Shown: piece by piece, positions 63,985 through 64,000 of the stretch
How the letters are laid out: each line of letters opens with the position of its first letter
Position numbering within the stretch: the first letter of the stretch is position 1
NCBI RefSeq assembly: GCF_025562715.2
Contig: NZ_JAPFCC010000001.1
Coordinates: 886,501-950,500 of the forward strand
From: Endozoicomonas gorgoniicola
GTDB taxonomy: Bacteria; Pseudomonadota; Gammaproteobacteria; Pseudomonadales; Endozoicomonadaceae
Length of the DNA: 64,000 nucleotides
Direction: 5' to 3'
The notes under the pieces: generated by a model
The model's input: only the letters and a program-made list of their open reading frames with translations
The model's database searches: none
Told to the model about the DNA's origin: nothing
Made by a program: the position numbers and the translations under genes

Positions 63985-64000
63985 AGGAGAATAAAGGCAT
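63985..64000 (+). other. possible start of a gene running off the window
   Basis: AGGAG at 63985-63989 is followed 9 nt later by AT at the last two bases, where an ATG may begin just past the edge. Weak evidence. Confidence 0.3.

Noticed and set aside
63341..64000. 219-codon minus-strand frame over the XRE gene
   Set aside because: It covers a clear helix-turn-helix/cupin gene in the other direction.

Overview
The window is chromosomal DNA of a gammaproteobacterium. The housekeeping blocks point there: minCDE, rapA, the rnm / yciO / trpS / scpA / scpB / rluB block with yciB-yciI diverging from it, cysH, bolA, class I fumarase, gcvT, gcvP, sdaA, pepT and agcS. They are interleaved with secreted or eukaryote-like proteins: a calpain-type cysteine peptidase with an EF-hand, an ankyrin-repeat protein, a CD39-type apyrase, paired beta-propellers and several large unknown proteins. 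That mix is typical of animal-associated Oceanospirillales such as Endozoicomonas. The genus is an inference from gene content; no rRNA or tRNA gene was seen.

Layout. 0.6-5.7 kb: M18 aminopeptidase apeB, a small lipoprotein, and a serine carboxypeptidase (S10) gene cut in two by a complete IS66-family element. 6.0-13.7 kb: minCDE, an lpxL-type acyltransferase, an unknown coiled-coil protein and rapA. 13.9-27.5 kb: an SOS-regulated yebG-like gene with a clear LexA box, two small unknowns, then rluB, scpB, scpA, trpS, yciO and rluF on the minus strand, a tandem duplication of a secreted beta-propeller gene, rnm, and the diverging yciB-yciI-SH3 genes. 27.6-35.9 kb: an O-methyltransferase, a tight four-gene operon (retropepsin-like protein, DUF2796/ZrgA-like protein, ABC ATPase, FtsX-type permease), cysH, a small SRAP-like protein, bolA, a ferredoxin/reductase fusion and class I fumarase.

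35.9-41.2 kb is an accessory block with the ankyrin protein, the secreted calpain-like peptidase and an unknown protein. 41.3-45.9 kb holds gcvT, then pepT behind a good FNR-type promoter, and an AbgT transporter. 46.1-51.6 kb has three unknown proteins, two of them with signal peptides. 51.7-64 kb holds gcvP and sdaA as one minus-strand unit, the apyrase, a small-subunit plus sodium:solute symporter pair, an unknown membrane-anchored secreted protein, the alanine/glycine:sodium symporter agcS, and a diverging XRE-cupin regulator.

The regulatory signal I rate highest is a nearly identical palindrome (GTTTC-N6-GAAAC) upstream of both sdaA-gcvP and agcS, in the same orientation and with its centre 172.5 bp from each start codon. 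With the XRE-cupin gene beside agcS it suggests a small glycine/serine/alanine regulon. The window also carries many short tandem duplications, most of them exactly 15 bp and in frame, in unrelated genes (gcvP, scpA, scpB, the ferredoxin/reductase, the ankyrin protein and a 624-residue secreted protein).
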